The position numbers were made by a program, and so were the translations under genes. From Pseudoalteromonas sp. 0303 (GTDB lineage: Bacteria; Pseudomonadota; Gammaproteobacteria; Enterobacterales; Alteromonadaceae), in contig NZ_JABVXF010000004.1 in assembly GCF_013349995.1 (NCBI RefSeq), positions 1-64,000 of the forward strand: a stretch of DNA of 64,000 nucleotides. Reading direction: 5' to 3'. Shown piece by piece: positions 37,423-45,485 of this stretch. Every line of letters starts with the position of its first letter. Positions within the stretch are counted from its first letter, which is position 1. The notes under the pieces were generated by a model. That model did no database searches, was not told where the DNA came from, and saw nothing but the letters and a program-made list of their open reading frames with translations.

Positions 37423-38109
37423 ATGGTTACAATAGCAGAACGACTTACATCCGCCTACGCAAGAATTGCTCAAGCTGCAAAAAATAATCACCGCGATGAG
37501 CAATCAATCAGCCTATTGGCTGTTTCAAAAACAAAACCTGCCGACGATATTATTGCTGCCTATGAGCATGGTCAACGCCAGTTTGGCGAATCATACGTTC
37601 AAGAAGCGGTAACAAAAGTTACAGCACTGGCAGATTATAAAGACATTGTTTGGCACTTTATCGGCCCTATTCAATCAAATAAAAGTGCCCAAGTAGCCAC
37701 GCATTTTGATTGGGTGCAAAGCGTTGACCGCACTAAAATTGCAAAACGTCTTAACGAGCAACGACCAGCCGACAAAGCCCCGCTCAATGTATTAATTCAA
37801 GTTAATATTAGTTTAGAAGAGGCTAAGTCAGGCTGCCACCCAGACGAGCTAATGGCATTGGCCGAATTCGTCAATCAATGTCCTAATTTATGCCTGCGCG
37901 GTGTGATGGCGATTCCTGCCAAAACCGACGATGCCCAGCTACAATTACAATATTTTGAGCAATTAAGCGCTTGCTTTGATAAACTAAAGGCCCAATATCC
38001 CCAAGTAGACACCTTGTCGATGGGTATGAGTAACGATGTTGAAGCGGCGATTGCAGCAGGTTCAACCATGGTACGCATTGGCACGGATATATTTGGCCAA
38101 CGAAATTAA
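37423..38109 (+). CDS. yggS: PLP homeostasis protein YggS (PLPBP)
   Basis: The 228-residue PLP-binding protein is not an enzyme but controls vitamin B6 and amino acid balance. The PLP lysine is in LLAVSKTKP, and SMGMSNDVEAAIAAGSTMVRIGTDIFG is the phosphate-binding end. I chose ATG 37423 because it places 30 residues before LLAVSK, exactly as in E. coli; ATG 37396 would add nine residues. It begins a run of proC, yggT and further genes. Confidence 0.93.
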   Translation: MVTIAERLTSAYARIAQAAKNNHRDEQSISLLAVSKTKPADDIIAAYEHGQRQFGESYVQEAVTKVTALADYKDIVWHFIGPIQSNKSAQVATHFDWVQSVDRTKIAKRLNEQRPADKAPLNVLIQVNISLEEAKSGCHPDELMALAEFVNQCPNLCLRGVMAIPAKTDDAQLQLQYFEQLSACFDKLKAQYPQVDTLSMGMSNDVEAAIAAGSTMVRIGTDIFGQRN

Positions 38110-38126
38110 AAGGTGATAACAGACAT

Positions 38127-38948
38127 ATGTCAGACAAAAAAATCGCATTTATAGGCACGGGTAACATGAGCTACGCCATCATTGGCGGCATGGTAAAGAA
38201 CGGTTTTGCAGCAAAAAACATCATTGCAACCAATCGCAACCAAGAAAAATTAGCTAAGGTTGCTGCTGATTTCGGGGTGCAAACTACCGCGGATAACAAC
38301 GCGGCACTTCGCGATGCAGATGTGATTGTCTTATCTGTTAAACCACAAATGATGGGCGATCTTTGCCAATCATTCCAAGATTCAGGCGTTGATTTTAGCG
38401 ACAAGCTATTTATTTCAGTAGCAGCAGGCCTTACCGTAAACCGTTTACGTGAAATGTTAGGTCAAGATGTGAAAATGGTGCGTTGTATGCCAAATACACC
38501 ATCATTACTAGGTCGTGGTGTTTCTGGTCTATATGGCGCTGGCGAAACTGCTGAAGAGCACGAGTTTGTACAACAAGTTTTTGAGTGTACAGGCATTGTT
38601 GTTTGGGTTGAGCAAGAGTCACAAATCAACGACATCATTGCTGTTACAGGCTCATCACCTGCTTACTTCTTCTTATTTATGGAAGCTATTGAAGAAAAAG
38701 CTAAAGCACTTGGCTTTAGTGATGAAGATGCGCGCCGTTTAGTACAACAAACCGCACTGGGTGCTGCCGAAATGGCTCTTTCGCAACCAGACATCAGCAT
38801 TTCTCAGCTACGTGCAAACGTAACCTCTAAAGGGGGGACGACTCACGAAGCTGTTGAGCATCTTAAATCACAAGGTTTAGTCGGCACAGTTGCAGATGCA
38901 ATGGATGCCTGTATTGCTCGCGCTGAAGCGATGGAAAAAGAACTTTAA
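38127..38948 (+). CDS. proC: Pyrroline-5-carboxylate reductase
   Basis: The 273-residue enzyme makes proline from pyrroline-5-carboxylate using NAD(P)H. The Rossmann motif is IGTGNMSYAIIGGM, and the late PGGTTHEAVEHL-like SKGGTTHEAVEHL matches the ProC signature. The length matches E. coli ProC (269). The start ATG is 18 bp after yggS. Confidence 0.97.
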   Translation: MSDKKIAFIGTGNMSYAIIGGMVKNGFAAKNIIATNRNQEKLAKVAADFGVQTTADNNAALRDADVIVLSVKPQMMGDLCQSFQDSGVDFSDKLFISVAAGLTVNRLREMLGQDVKMVRCMPNTPSLLGRGVSGLYGAGETAEEHEFVQQVFECTGIVVWVEQESQINDIIAVTGSSPAYFFLFMEAIEEKAKALGFSDEDARRLVQQTALGAAEMALSQPDISISQLRANVTSKGGTTHEAVEHLKSQGLVGTVADAMDACIARAEAMEKEL

Positions 38949-38971
38949 GCTTACTTTTTGAAGGTAAAACT

Positions 38972-39505
38972 ATGCAAGCCATGCACTTTTTAGTTGGGAT
39001 TATTTTTGATCTCTTTTTAATGGTGGTCCTTTTACGCTTTTGGTTACAAGCGGCAAAAGCTGACTTTTACAACCCTATGAGCCAGTTTGTGGTGAAAGCC
39101 ACTTCGTTCGCAGTGAACCCACTTCGTAAAATCATCCCAGGAGTGGGTGGCTTTGATATTGCCTCGTTAGTGCTTGCTTATTTAGTTGCTGTAGCAAAAC
39201 TCAGTGTTATTTTTCTGATGTTTTATAACGCTTGGGCGCCAGGTCCGGTATTTATTCAAGCGTTAATTACGGTAGTTAAAGAAGGCCTAAACTTACTATT
39301 TTGGGTATTAATTATTCGTGCTTTACTAAGTTGGGTAAGCCAAGGCTACAACCCAATTGAGGCTGTATTCCACCAGCTAACTGAGCCGATGTTACGTCCC
39401 ATTCGTAAGGTTATCCCACCACTAGGTGGTCTAGACCTATCAATCTTAGTGTTGATTATTGGTCTACAGTTTTTACAGTTTTTAGTAATGGATTTAATTG
39501 GCTAA
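38972..39505 (+). CDS. yggT: YggT family membrane protein
   Basis: The 177-residue membrane protein has two YggT domains, each with paired hydrophobic segments and the motifs FYNPMSQFV/NPLRKIIPGVGGFD and NPIEAVFHQLTEPMLRPIRKVIPPLGGLD. The function is unknown; the family has been linked to osmotic stress and cell division. The SD TGAAGG precedes the ATG. The conserved order is yggS-proC-yggT. Confidence 0.95.
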   Translation: MQAMHFLVGIIFDLFLMVVLLRFWLQAAKADFYNPMSQFVVKATSFAVNPLRKIIPGVGGFDIASLVLAYLVAVAKLSVIFLMFYNAWAPGPVFIQALITVVKEGLNLLFWVLIIRALLSWVSQGYNPIEAVFHQLTEPMLRPIRKVIPPLGGLDLSILVLIIGLQFLQFLVMDLIG

Positions 39506-39563
39506 GCGTTTAACGTTAAGCAGTAAGGGGCCGAAAGGCCTCTTTTGTTAAGTGAGATATACC

Positions 39564-40004
39564 ATGAAGCAATTTATTTATTTTTCTTTGATTGTATTGA
39601 GTTTATTTACAACCTTTGCCAAAGCTGATGAACAAGCAGGCGCCCAGTACAAGGTTCTTGGCCCTTGGGAAGTTCATTACATTGCATTTCCATCAACTTT
39701 TATTCAGCCAAACATTGCTAAAAACTATGATTTAGAGCGTAGCCCTAGCAAAGGGATTATTAATATTTCGGTATTAAAAAACAGCGATAAAACTGCGCAG
39801 ACTGCAACTTTAACTGGCACTGCACGTAACCTACTTGGTAATAAAAAACAGCTTACATTTAAAGAAGTTGTGGAAGGCGATGCGATTTATTACCTCGCGC
39901 AAATCGATTACAGCAACGAAGAAATTTACCGTTTTGATATCGAAATTAATCAAAATGGCAAAGTACAAACGCTGAAGTTTCAGCAAAAATTTTACGTAGA
40001 TTAA
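39564..40004 (+). CDS. DUF4426 periplasmic protein
   Basis: The 146-residue secreted protein has a signal peptide (ending FAKA) and a DUF4426-like body, with [18 protein letters not shown] near the start and a beta-rich C-terminus. DUF4426 is common in this position (between yggT and rdgB) in Alteromonadales and is of unknown function. ATG 39564 starts the signal peptide; a GTG four codons upstream is unlikely. Confidence 0.8.
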   Translation: MKQFIYFSLIVLSLFTTFAKADEQAGAQYKVLGPWEVHYIAFPSTFIQPNIAKNYDLERSPSKGIINISVLKNSDKTAQTATLTGTARNLLGNKKQLTFKEVVEGDAIYYLAQIDYSNEEIYRFDIEINQNGKVQTLKFQQKFYVD

Positions 40005-40011
40005 TAGACCT

Positions 40012-40611
40012 ATGAACAACACCTTGGTTTTAGCCACGGGTAACCCTGGCAAAGTAAAAGAGCTGGCAAGTATGCTCAGCTCACTTAATATTAACGTGGT
40101 TCCACAAAGCGATTTTCAAGTGCCAGACGTGCCAGAAACAGGCACCACATTTGTTGAAAACGCCATTATTAAAGCGCGCCATGCAGCAAAGATCACAGGC
40201 ATGCCTGCGATTGCTGATGACTCTGGCCTTGAAGTAGACGGTCTAAATGGTGCACCAGGTGTGTACTCTGCACGTTTTGCCGGAGCGGGTGCCAGCGATC
40301 AAGATAATATCGACAAGCTACTAAAAGAGCTTGCTGATAACCCAGTTCGCAGTGCGCGTTTTTGGTGTGTGTTAGTATTAATGCGCCATGCTGACGACCC
40401 TACACCACTTATTTGTAGTGCTAGCTGGGAAGGCGAAATCACTCATAGCCAAGATGGTCAAGGTGGTTTTGGTTATGATCCTGTTTTTTACGTACCGTCT
40501 GAGCAATGCACTAGCGCTCAATTAACTAAAGAGCAAAAAAATGCCCTTAGCCATCGCGGCCAAGCTTTAAAACAACTACTTGCGCAATTGCAGCAAAAAG
40601 GCGGCCTGTGA
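40012..40611 (+). CDS. rdgB: XTP/dITP diphosphatase RdgB
   Basis: The 199-residue house-cleaning enzyme hydrolyses non-canonical purine triphosphates to prevent DNA damage. The signature [14 protein letters not shown] is at the start, and the central [26 protein letters not shown] and the C-terminal SHRGQALK are typical. Its stop overlaps the hemW start. Confidence 0.97.
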   Translation: MNNTLVLATGNPGKVKELASMLSSLNINVVPQSDFQVPDVPETGTTFVENAIIKARHAAKITGMPAIADDSGLEVDGLNGAPGVYSARFAGAGASDQDNIDKLLKELADNPVRSARFWCVLVLMRHADDPTPLICSASWEGEITHSQDGQGGFGYDPVFYVPSEQCTSAQLTKEQKNALSHRGQALKQLLAQLQQKGGL

Positions 40612-41741
40612 GTTTACCGCCTTTAAGTTTATATGTGCACGTGCCTTGGTGCGTGCAAAAGTGCCCATACTGTGACTTTAATAGCCATGGCCAAAAAGGC
40701 ACAATCCCCGAAAAAGAATACGTTCAACATCTTATTGATGATCTCAAGGCTGATTTGCATTTAGTGCAAGGGCGTAAAATCCACAGCATTTTTATTGGCG
40801 GCGGCACGCCAAGCTTATTAACCGGTGACGCATATACTCGCCTACTTGGTGAAGTCGACAGATTAATTGGCCTAACTGATGACTGTGAAATTACCCTAGA
40901 GGCAAACCCAGGTACCGTCGAAACAGGTCGCTTTAAAGAATATGTTGCCGCTGGCATCAATCGTATTTCGATTGGTGTGCAAAGCATGCAAAATGATAAG
41001 CTAAAAGCCCTTGGCCGTATTCATGGTGCTGATGAAGCAAGTTATGCGGCTAAACAGGCGCATCAAGCGGGGCTAAACAGCTTTAACCTTGATTTAATGC
41101 ATGGCTTACCAGGGCAATCTGTTGCAGACGCCTTGGATGACCTTGAAAAAATCATCGCCCTAAATCCACCTCATATCTCGTGGTATCAACTAACCATTGA
41201 GGCGAATACTCAGTTTGCTTCTAAACCACCGACCTTACCTCATGACGACACCCTTTGGGATATTCAAGAACAAGGTCAAGCGTTACTCGCAGCAGCAGGT
41301 TATGAGCAATACGAGATCTCAGGCTACGCGAAGCCCGGTTACCAATGCCGTCATAACTTGAATTATTGGCGATTTGGCGATTATCTCGGTATCGGCTGCG
41401 GTGCCCATGGTAAAATTACTGATGAAAATAAAGTCATCACCCGTACGGTGAAAGTAAAACACCCTCGAGGTTATATGGATCTTGCCAAACCGTATTTATA
41501 CGAACAATGGCAAGTAGCAGAAGACGACTTAGCTTTTGAATTCTTTATGAATCGTTTTCGTTTAGTCGAACCCTGCCCCAAAGCTGATTTACCTTTGCTT
41601 ACAAGTTTGTCACTGCAAAGTCAGGAACAAGCCTTGACTGATGCAATTGCAAAAGGCTTACTAATTGATGATAAAGATAACTGGCAGGTAAGCCAAAAAG
41701 GCCACCGCTTTTTAAATGACCTGCTAGAATTATTCGTTTAA
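40608..41741 (+). CDS. hemW: Heme chaperone HemW
   Basis: The 377-residue radical-SAM-family protein is a heme chaperone, related to but distinct from HemN. The 4Fe-4S motif is Cys 15, 19 and 22 in CVQKCPYCD, followed by [11 protein letters not shown] and LEANPGT. The start is GTG at 40608, overlapping the rdgB stop as GTGA, so the two are translationally coupled. Confidence 0.96.
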   Translation: MSLPPLSLYVHVPWCVQKCPYCDFNSHGQKGTIPEKEYVQHLIDDLKADLHLVQGRKIHSIFIGGGTPSLLTGDAYTRLLGEVDRLIGLTDDCEITLEANPGTVETGRFKEYVAAGINRISIGVQSMQNDKLKALGRIHGADEASYAAKQAHQAGLNSFNLDLMHGLPGQSVADALDDLEKIIALNPPHISWYQLTIEANTQFASKPPTLPHDDTLWDIQEQGQALLAAAGYEQYEISGYAKPGYQCRHNLNYWRFGDYLGIGCGAHGKITDENKVITRTVKVKHPRGYMDLAKPYLYEQWQVAEDDLAFEFFMNRFRLVEPCPKADLPLLTSLSLQSQEQALTDAIAKGLLIDDKDNWQVSQKGHRFLNDLLELFV

Positions 41742-41781
41742 GAATTATAATTAAATTTCTAACAACTACAAAGGAACGATA

Positions 41782-43617
41782 ATGCGTAAACTGACCTTCA
41801 TCGCTGCGGCGGTAAGTGTTGCATTACTTGGCGGCTGCCAACAAATGCAAGAGCAACCGAAGCCTGCACCAAGTGTACAAAGCCAACCTGTACAAAGTGA
41901 AATCGATAAAGCTAATGCCTTCTTCGAAGATACTTTTAACCGTGATGTAATGAAAAGCCCTATCTATCAAACATACATGGGCATCAAAAAAGATTACGAC
42001 AAATGGGACGATGGCAGCGAAGAGCGCGTTTTAGAAGACTTTGAACAAACTAAAGCTGACCTAGTTGCGCTTAACGCAATTAACCGCGACCTATTAGATG
42101 ACGCAACAAAAGTAAGCTACGACCTTAAAAAGCAAGATTTAGAAAACGAAATTGCTGATTTCAAATGGCGTCATTACAACTACCCTGTGAACCAAATGTT
42201 TGGTGTTCACTCGATGATCCCTGCGTTTTTAATCAATCAACATCAAATTGCCGATGTATCTGATGCTAAAGCGTATATCTCACGTTTAAATGGTGTTACA
42301 ACGGTTATTGAACAGCTAATCAAAGACCTTGAAGTACGTGCAGATAAAGGCATTATCGCGCCTAAGTTTGTTTTCCCACACGTGATTGATTCAAGCAATA
42401 ATATCTTACGCGGCGCACCATTTCATGACGGTGAAGACTCAACGTTACTAGCTGACTTTAAACGTAAAGTTAATGCGTTAGAGATTGCCGATAGCGAAAA
42501 ATCAGCACTTATCAGCGATGCTGAAAAAGCCCTAAAAGCAGCAGTAAAGCCTTCTTACACTAAGCTAATTAACTTCTTAGCTCAGTTAGAAAAACGCGCT
42601 GATGACCGCGATGGTGCTTGGAAATTCCCTGACGGTGAAGCGTTCTACAATAATGCTTTAGCACGTACCACAACGACTGATTTAACAGCAAAAGAAATCC
42701 ACACAATCGGTTTAGCTGAAGTCGCGCGTATTCACGACGAAATGCGTGAGATTAAGGACAAAGTAGGCTTTAAAGGTGACCTTAAAGCATTCATGGAATT
42801 CATGAAAACTGATAAGCAGTTCTACTACCCTAACACAGCTGAAGGTAAGCAACGTTACCTTGATGAGGCAACAGCACTTATCGATAACATGAAATCTCGT
42901 CTAGACGAGCTATTCATTGTTAAGCCAAAAGCTGACCTTAAAGTTAAAGCTGTTGAAGCATTCCGCGAAAAAGCAGCAGGTAAAGCGTTCTACCAACAAC
43001 CTGCACCAGATGGCTCACGCCCAGGCATTTATTACGCAAACCTTTACGACATGGAAGCAATGCCAACATACCAAATGGAAGCACTTGCGTACCACGAAGG
43101 TATTCCGGGTCACCACATGCAAATTGCTATCGCGCAAGAGCTTGAAGATGTACCTAAGTTCCGTAAGTTTGGCGGCTACACAGCGTATGTTGAAGGCTGG
43201 GGTTTATACTCAGAGCTAGTACCAAAAGAAATGGGCTTATACGAAGACCCATATTCAGATTTTGGTCGTCTTGCGATGGAATTATGGCGTGCATGTCGCC
43301 TAGTAGTAGATACAGGTATCCACGCTATGAAGTGGACACGTCAAGAAGGTATCGACTACTACGTAAATAACACACCAAATGCGACGTCTGATGGCGTTAA
43401 AATGGTTGAACGTCACATTGTAATGCCTTCACAAGCAACGGCATACAAAGTGGGCATGCTGAAAATTTTAGAGCTTCGTGAAGCGGCTAAAGAAAAACTA
43501 GGCGATAAATTCGATATTCGTGAATTCCACGATGTAGTACTTAAAAATGGTGCAGTACCATTAAATGTACTAGAGAAGTTTGTTGACCAATGGGTTGCTA
43601 AGAAACAAGCAGCATAA
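41782..43617 (+). CDS. DUF885 family lipoprotein (putative zinc metallopeptidase)
   Basis: The 611-residue lipoprotein has a lipobox at Cys 19 (ALLGGC), so it is anchored in the envelope. The DUF885 body includes the probable metal site HEGIPGHHMQ (His 438, Glu 439, His 444), resembling the HEXXH-like motif of zinc peptidases, and WRACRLVVDTGIHAMKWTR. Catalysis is inferred from the family. A terminator follows. Confidence 0.9.
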   Translation: MRKLTFIAAAVSVALLGGCQQMQEQPKPAPSVQSQPVQSEIDKANAFFEDTFNRDVMKSPIYQTYMGIKKDYDKWDDGSEERVLEDFEQTKADLVALNAINRDLLDDATKVSYDLKKQDLENEIADFKWRHYNYPVNQMFGVHSMIPAFLINQHQIADVSDAKAYISRLNGVTTVIEQLIKDLEVRADKGIIAPKFVFPHVIDSSNNILRGAPFHDGEDSTLLADFKRKVNALEIADSEKSALISDAEKALKAAVKPSYTKLINFLAQLEKRADDRDGAWKFPDGEAFYNNALARTTTTDLTAKEIHTIGLAEVARIHDEMREIKDKVGFKGDLKAFMEFMKTDKQFYYPNTAEGKQRYLDEATALIDNMKSRLDELFIVKPKADLKVKAVEAFREKAAGKAFYQQPAPDGSRPGIYYANLYDMEAMPTYQMEALAYHEGIPGHHMQIAIAQELEDVPKFRKFGGYTAYVEGWGLYSELVPKEMGLYEDPYSDFGRLAMELWRACRLVVDTGIHAMKWTRQEGIDYYVNNTPNATSDGVKMVERHIVMPSQATAYKVGMLKILELREAAKEKLGDKFDIREFHDVVLKNGAVPLNVLEKFVDQWVAKKQAA

Positions 43618-43631
43618 TCAATAAAGACTTG

Positions 43632-43657
43632 AAAAAGGCCGCTAAGCGGCCTTTTTT
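43632..43657 (+). terminator. Terminator after the DUF885 gene
   Basis: The stem AAAAAGGCCGC/GCGGCCTTTTT with a 3-base loop and a T-run lies 14 bases past the stop codon. Confidence 0.93.
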
Positions 43658-43716
43658 ATTTATTTAAACAACTAGTTGAGCTATAAATGTATAAATAATA
43701 AAAAACGAGTATCTCC

Positions 43717-44421
43717 ATGCAAAGCGCGATTGAGCAATTGAACAGCCGGCTTCAACATCATCAGTTAAAAGAACTCATTGCCGATTACCAAAGTTTATCG
43801 GGAGTTTTGCAAGCGGCACAATTACAGCACATTTATCAATTAGCTTGCAGTAGTGAAGTTAAATACTTGTTTTTACAAAATGTGGCAGCGCATTTACTCG
43901 AAGCAAGCCCGCTGCCAAGTGAAGCTGTAGCCTTAATTGATGATATCGATAAACTGAGCTTTTTCACGCCTGGTCTTAAGTTTCAAAATGCTTTTTGTGT
44001 AACAGACAATCAGGGCAATACCTTACTACATCATTTATTTACGCAATGTCAGGCTTATAACCTACCCTTTAATTACTTGCGTTCGTTAATGTTATTTGAA
44101 AGCAACGAAAGCTTAGGCAAAGCGTTAAAAACATTAAATAAACAGCAGCTCACTCCTATTGGTTGCTTTATAGCGCAAAATAGTACGACCCAAATGCTAG
44201 CCAAACATGAGTTCTCTGCGTTATTAGCTATGATGGAAGTCGACCAAAGCCATAGCCCTAGCGCAGTCAGCGCCTTAATACATACCCTTAAGCAATTTTA
44301 TGGTGCCAATCAACCAACGAGTAGCGACAGTAAAGTTCTACTGTGCGCGGCCTATTTGCAAGTGCCAACAGCGCAGTTACTAAACGCGCTCAATCAAGTT
44401 AAAAGGAAACCCGCTTATTAA
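43717..44421 (+). CDS. Hypothetical protein with an ankyrin-like motif
   Basis: The 234-residue protein is mostly helical, without signal peptide or membrane segment. One segment, DNQGNTLLHHLF at about residue 96, resembles an ankyrin repeat, but there is no clear array. I do not recognise the family. A small membrane-protein gene begins 2 bp after its stop, suggesting an operon. Confidence 0.6.
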   Translation: MQSAIEQLNSRLQHHQLKELIADYQSLSGVLQAAQLQHIYQLACSSEVKYLFLQNVAAHLLEASPLPSEAVALIDDIDKLSFFTPGLKFQNAFCVTDNQGNTLLHHLFTQCQAYNLPFNYLRSLMLFESNESLGKALKTLNKQQLTPIGCFIAQNSTTQMLAKHEFSALLAMMEVDQSHSPSAVSALIHTLKQFYGANQPTSSDSKVLLCAAYLQVPTAQLLNALNQVKRKPAY

Positions 44422-44422
44422 C

Positions 44423-44611
44423 TTGTACGTATTACTTGGCGCAACCAGTGTCACGGTTTTAATGGCAGTACTGTTAAAAGATCAGTTTGGCTTATTGGGG
44501 GTGGCTGTGGCATTTAGTGGCGGCTTTATGCTTGGTGCGCTTTGCCGCATGGTGATTGTATGCACACGCATGCGGCTGCCTTTATCTGTGGTATTGGGTT
44601 TAGTCAGATAG
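44423..44611 (+). CDS. Small membrane protein
   Basis: The 62-residue ORF starts at TTG 44423 with AAAAGGAAA about 13 bases upstream. It has two hydrophobic segments (about 2-19 and 26-49) joined by KDQFGLLG, and a short basic end. The function is unknown. It overlaps the 3' end of the convergent SIMPL gene by 12 bp. Reality of the gene is only moderately supported because of the TTG start and size. Confidence 0.45.
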   Translation: MYVLLGATSVTVLMAVLLKDQFGLLGVAVAFSGGFMLGALCRMVIVCTRMRLPLSVVLGLVR

Positions 44612-45316
44612 ATAATATTCAACACTGGTAACAACACGCACTTTTTTCAGCTGAGGTGTGTTTGAATCTCTATCAGAAATTGAAAACTGCCCCTGACGCG
44701 CTGTTTTAATTTTACCTAATTTAGACTGTGAATCTTTGGCAAATTTCATTGCCACTTCACGGGCTTTTTCGGTTGCTTCTTGAATCATATTTGGCTTAAT
44801 TTCATTTAAGCCATTAAATAAATATTGAATACGCGTTTCGTAATTGTCTTGTACTATCGCAATGCCTTGCTTGGCTAATTGGCTTACTGCGCCTAACGCA
44901 TGTTGCACTTTTTCGATGTCATTTGAATAAACAATAACATTATTACGGGCAATATAACGAAACTGCTGATTCTCGCCGCCATACTCACGGGCTTGTTTAT
45001 CAATAATTGACTGACTACCAAGGCTGATTTCTTCATCACTAAAACCATGTAGCTTTAAAAAGGCGACGACTGCATCGCTTTTCTCTTCAACCCGCCCCAC
45101 TAATTTTTCAAGGTTGTTATCGGCATCAGAAAACTGTAACGGCCAAATTACGGTGTCGGCTGGCACTTCCATTTCGGCTAACCCTTTAACATGAACAGTG
45201 CGCTCCATGCCTTTCACATCAAGGGCTGCACTTTTCAAAATAAAACCTAATCCAAGCAAACCAACCGCCAATGCACACGCTGCAATAACGATATTAAATG
45301 GTTGCGCTTTATTCAT
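44600..45316 (-). CDS. SIMPL domain (DUF541) protein
   Basis: The 238-residue protein has an N-terminal membrane anchor or signal (about residues 8-28) and a SIMPL domain with the pattern VHVKGLAEMEVPADTVIWPL, SQSIIDKQAREYG and KAREVAMKFAKDSQSKLG. Relatives include E. coli YggE, connected with oxidative stress. The start ATG 45316 has the strong SD AAGGAG; the longer GTG-initiated form would bury it. It is divergent from the PatZ-like gene. Confidence 0.85.
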   Translation of the reverse strand: MNKAQPFNIVIAACALAVGLLGLGFILKSAALDVKGMERTVHVKGLAEMEVPADTVIWPLQFSDADNNLEKLVGRVEEKSDAVVAFLKLHGFSDEEISLGSQSIIDKQAREYGGENQQFRYIARNNVIVYSNDIEKVQHALGAVSQLAKQGIAIVQDNYETRIQYLFNGLNEIKPNMIQEATEKAREVAMKFAKDSQSKLGKIKTARQGQFSISDRDSNTPQLKKVRVVTSVEYYLSD

Positions 45317-45485
45317 GCTTTTCTCCTTGATGTAGGTCACTGTTTTTGACTCGAAAAGTAGTTATAAACAGGTTATCTTATGAGTATAACTTTTAATACT
45401 TTAGAAGCGTGTCGGTTCTAGTTTGGGTGTATTAAACTTAACAGACCCTGAAGTTTTAACAAACAGCGCAAGCGAAGGAAACAGC

